A DNA stretch of 64,000 bases. It comes from Tropicimonas_B omnivorans (GTDB lineage Bacteria; Pseudomonadota; Alphaproteobacteria; Rhodobacterales; Rhodobacteraceae). Below the pieces are notes generated by a model. It made no database searches, was not told the DNA's origin, and worked only from the letters and a program-made list of their open reading frames with translations. A program made the position numbers and the translations under genes. The stretch covers positions 1,035,920-1,099,919 of the forward strand of contig NZ_JAVRHL010000003.1 of NCBI RefSeq assembly GCF_031846565.1. Direction: 5' to 3'. This document shows, in pieces, positions 62,855 to 64,000 of the stretch (position 1 is the first letter of the stretch; the number at the start of each line of letters is the position of its first letter).

Positions 62855-62882
62855 CGATGCTTCGGCCCGGACCGAAACATCG
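62855..62882. promoter_or_regulatory. Candidate operator: 28-bp near-perfect inverted repeat
   Basis: The half-sites CGATG-N-TTCGG and CCGAA-N-CATCG are separated by six bases (CCCGGA). Only four of the 28 positions break the symmetry. The site lies midway between the divergent ArsR-type regulator gene (start 62805) and the NIPSNAP gene (start 62930), where a repressor of both would bind. Confidence 0.65.
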
Positions 62883-62929
62883 GCCTCGGACGAACGGCTA
62901 CAAGAGCCCCGAACAGAACCGGAGGCCCC

Positions 62930-63250
62930 ATGACGATCACCTGCTGCATCCGCTACCGCATCGACCCCTTCCAGCGCGACGCCTTTGCCGAATACGCGCG
63001 CAACTGGCTGACCATCATCCCGGCCTGCGGGGGCGACCTGCACGGCTACTGGCTGCCGCACGAAGGGACGAACGACATCGCCCTTGCGATGATCTCGTTT
63101 CCCTCGCTTGCCGAGTACGAATCCTACCGCACGCGGCTCCGTGCGGACGAAGGCGGCGCAGACAACTTCCGCATGGCACAGGAGAAGCGGTTCATCCTGT
63201 CGGAAGAACGCACGTTCCTGGAGCCGGTCGTCCTACAGGAGGCGTCATGA
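62930..63250 (+). CDS. NIPSNAP family protein
   Basis: The 106-residue protein starts at an ATG after GGAGG and matches the NIPSNAP/dimeric alpha-beta-barrel type: CCIRYRIDPFQRDAFAEYARN, IIPACGGDLHGYWLPHEGTND, IALAMISFPSLAEYESYRTRL and RFILSEERTFLEPV. Members bind or convert small aromatic or reactive compounds. It overlaps the next gene by 4 nt (ATGA). It is probably controlled by the divergent ArsR-type regulator. Confidence 0.88.
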   Translation: MTITCCIRYRIDPFQRDAFAEYARNWLTIIPACGGDLHGYWLPHEGTNDIALAMISFPSLAEYESYRTRLRADEGGADNFRMAQEKRFILSEERTFLEPVVLQEAS

Positions 63251-63609
63251 TCGCGGTCATCTTCGAGGTCGAACCAGCAGAAGGCCGGCGAGGTGATTAC
63301 CTCGAAATCGCCGCCGATCTGCGGCCGCTGCTCGACGAGATCGACGGTTTCATCTCGATCGAGCGGTACCAGTCTCTCGCAGACCCCGACCGCATCCTGT
63401 CGCTGTCCTTCTGGCGGGACGAGGCCGCGATCCTCGCATGGCGGCAGCTCGAGACACACCGGGCGGCGCAAAGTGCAGGACGCACGGACATCTTCCGCGA
63501 TTACCGCCTGCGGGTCGCCGAAGTGCTGCGCGACTACGGCATGACGGCGCGCGATCAAGCTCCGAAGGACTCGCGTGCTCATCATGATGCCGGACAGGAC
63601 GCGGTGTGA
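63247..63609 (+). CDS. Antibiotic biosynthesis monooxygenase (ABM) family protein
   Basis: The 120-residue protein has an ABM dimeric alpha-beta barrel: MIAVIFEVEPAEGRRGDYLE, IDGFISIERYQSLADPDRILSLSFW, and WRQLETHRAAQSAGR. Many ABM proteins are small oxygenases or haem-degrading enzymes; others bind substrates only. It is translationally coupled to the NIPSNAP gene, so the two may form a heteromeric unit. Confidence 0.88.
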   Translation: MIAVIFEVEPAEGRRGDYLEIAADLRPLLDEIDGFISIERYQSLADPDRILSLSFWRDEAAILAWRQLETHRAAQSAGRTDIFRDYRLRVAEVLRDYGMTARDQAPKDSRAHHDAGQDAV

Positions 63610-63654
63610 TGGGCGACGGCCTTCCGGCGCTGCTGACGGCCTGATCAGCCTTCG

Positions 63655-63795
63655 CCGCAGCCGTCATCTCGCAGGGACCGAACATGGTGGCCGTCGCCTC
63701 GCGCGCGCTTTGACCTGGCCGGGCCTCTGCGCTCGCGACAGCGGCCGGGATTGCCGCCGGGCTCGGCGCGTTGTTCGACGCGGTGCCCCGTGCTG
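63655..63795 (+). pseudogene. Remnant of a LysE-family exporter
   Basis: A frame reads AAVISQGPNMVAVASRAL, then a TGA, then PGRASALATAAGIAAGLGAL. This is the N-terminal signature of a LysE/RhtB exporter (PGPNM...VAVASRALG) with an in-frame stop and no continuation. It lies after the ABM gene and is not functional as read. Confidence 0.6.
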
Positions 63796-64000
63796 AACGG
63801 ATACACCGCGCTCGGCATACTTGTCGCCGAGCCCGTGGAATAAGTGCGTCCGGGGAAAGGGGAAGTCGGCGGTTCACGCCCTTTGCGCAACAAAGACACT
63901 GCGGATGAGTGAAATACCTTCTGAACTAGGTTCGGAGCATCCGGTGCGGCTGAGGGTACGGAAATTGGCGTGTTTACCGATCCGCCCGGCAATCAGTCGA
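63796..64000. other. Right edge of the window
   Basis: The last 205 bp contain no gene that I can support. One short frame continues in low-complexity fashion after the LysE remnant. Any gene beginning here would lie mostly outside the window. Confidence 0.4.

Overview
The window is GC-rich, densely coded DNA from an alphaproteobacterium, most likely a member of the Rhodobacteraceae (Rhodobacterales). The evidence is a CckA hybrid kinase, the alphaproteobacterial SOS box GTTC-N7-GTTC in front of recA, a DUF1638/corrinoid-protein pair, a Hint-domain secreted-type protein, a DUF2927 lipoprotein, the PII-glutamine synthetase pair glnB-glnA, and a structured intergenic repeat of the kind seen in this family. 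No species can be named from the sequence alone.

Positions 1-41,940 look like core chromosome. In order: recA (cut by the left edge) with its SOS box; a sulfotransferase-like gene; cckA and rsmB; aroQ; guaB; a comEC gene broken by a frameshift; gltX and gltA; a PaaG-like enoyl-CoA hydratase; the cytochrome c maturation pair ccmF-ccmH; mazG; a ferric-iron-type periplasmic binding protein; the bifunctional NAD(P)HX repair enzyme; glnB-glnA; an unknown pair; an EEP nuclease-like protein; a nucleoside hydrolase with a GNAT gene; selO; a GAF/HisKA_2 kinase; a DMT exporter; a DUF2927 lipoprotein; a PhnDCE/selenate-like ABC transporter with a double-length permease; a corrinoid protein and DUF1638 protein; sufE; rnd; a Hint-domain protein; purN-purM; and a CAU-anticodon tRNA.

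From the tRNA (41,864-41,936) to the right edge the character changes to an accessory region: long non-coding stretches, broken genes, a degenerate short repeat family not noticed on the left, and scattered cargo. The cargo includes a translationally coupled operon (SRPBCC membrane protein, zinc alcohol dehydrogenase, two short-chain dehydrogenases, and a homologue of the Anabaena sensory rhodopsin transducer without a rhodopsin); an MFS transporter; a signalling block of HisKA_2/HWE kinases, a CheB-CheR-PAS-HWE fusion and two single-domain receivers; a 1204-residue SIR2-domain protein that resembles anti-phage sirtuins; a LysE exporter; an L,D-transpeptidase interrupted by an amber codon; and an ArsR-type regulator divergent from two small NIPSNAP/ABM-fold genes across a near-perfect 28-bp inverted repeat. 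The window ends in the remains of a second LysE-family gene.

My best candidates for something new are the rhodopsin-less transducer operon (42,947-46,724), the SIR2 defence-like protein (54,608-58,222), the CheB/CheR/HWE signalling block (48,327-54,159), and the repeat family that marks the accessory region. All functional statements rest on reading motifs by eye; no database search was run.
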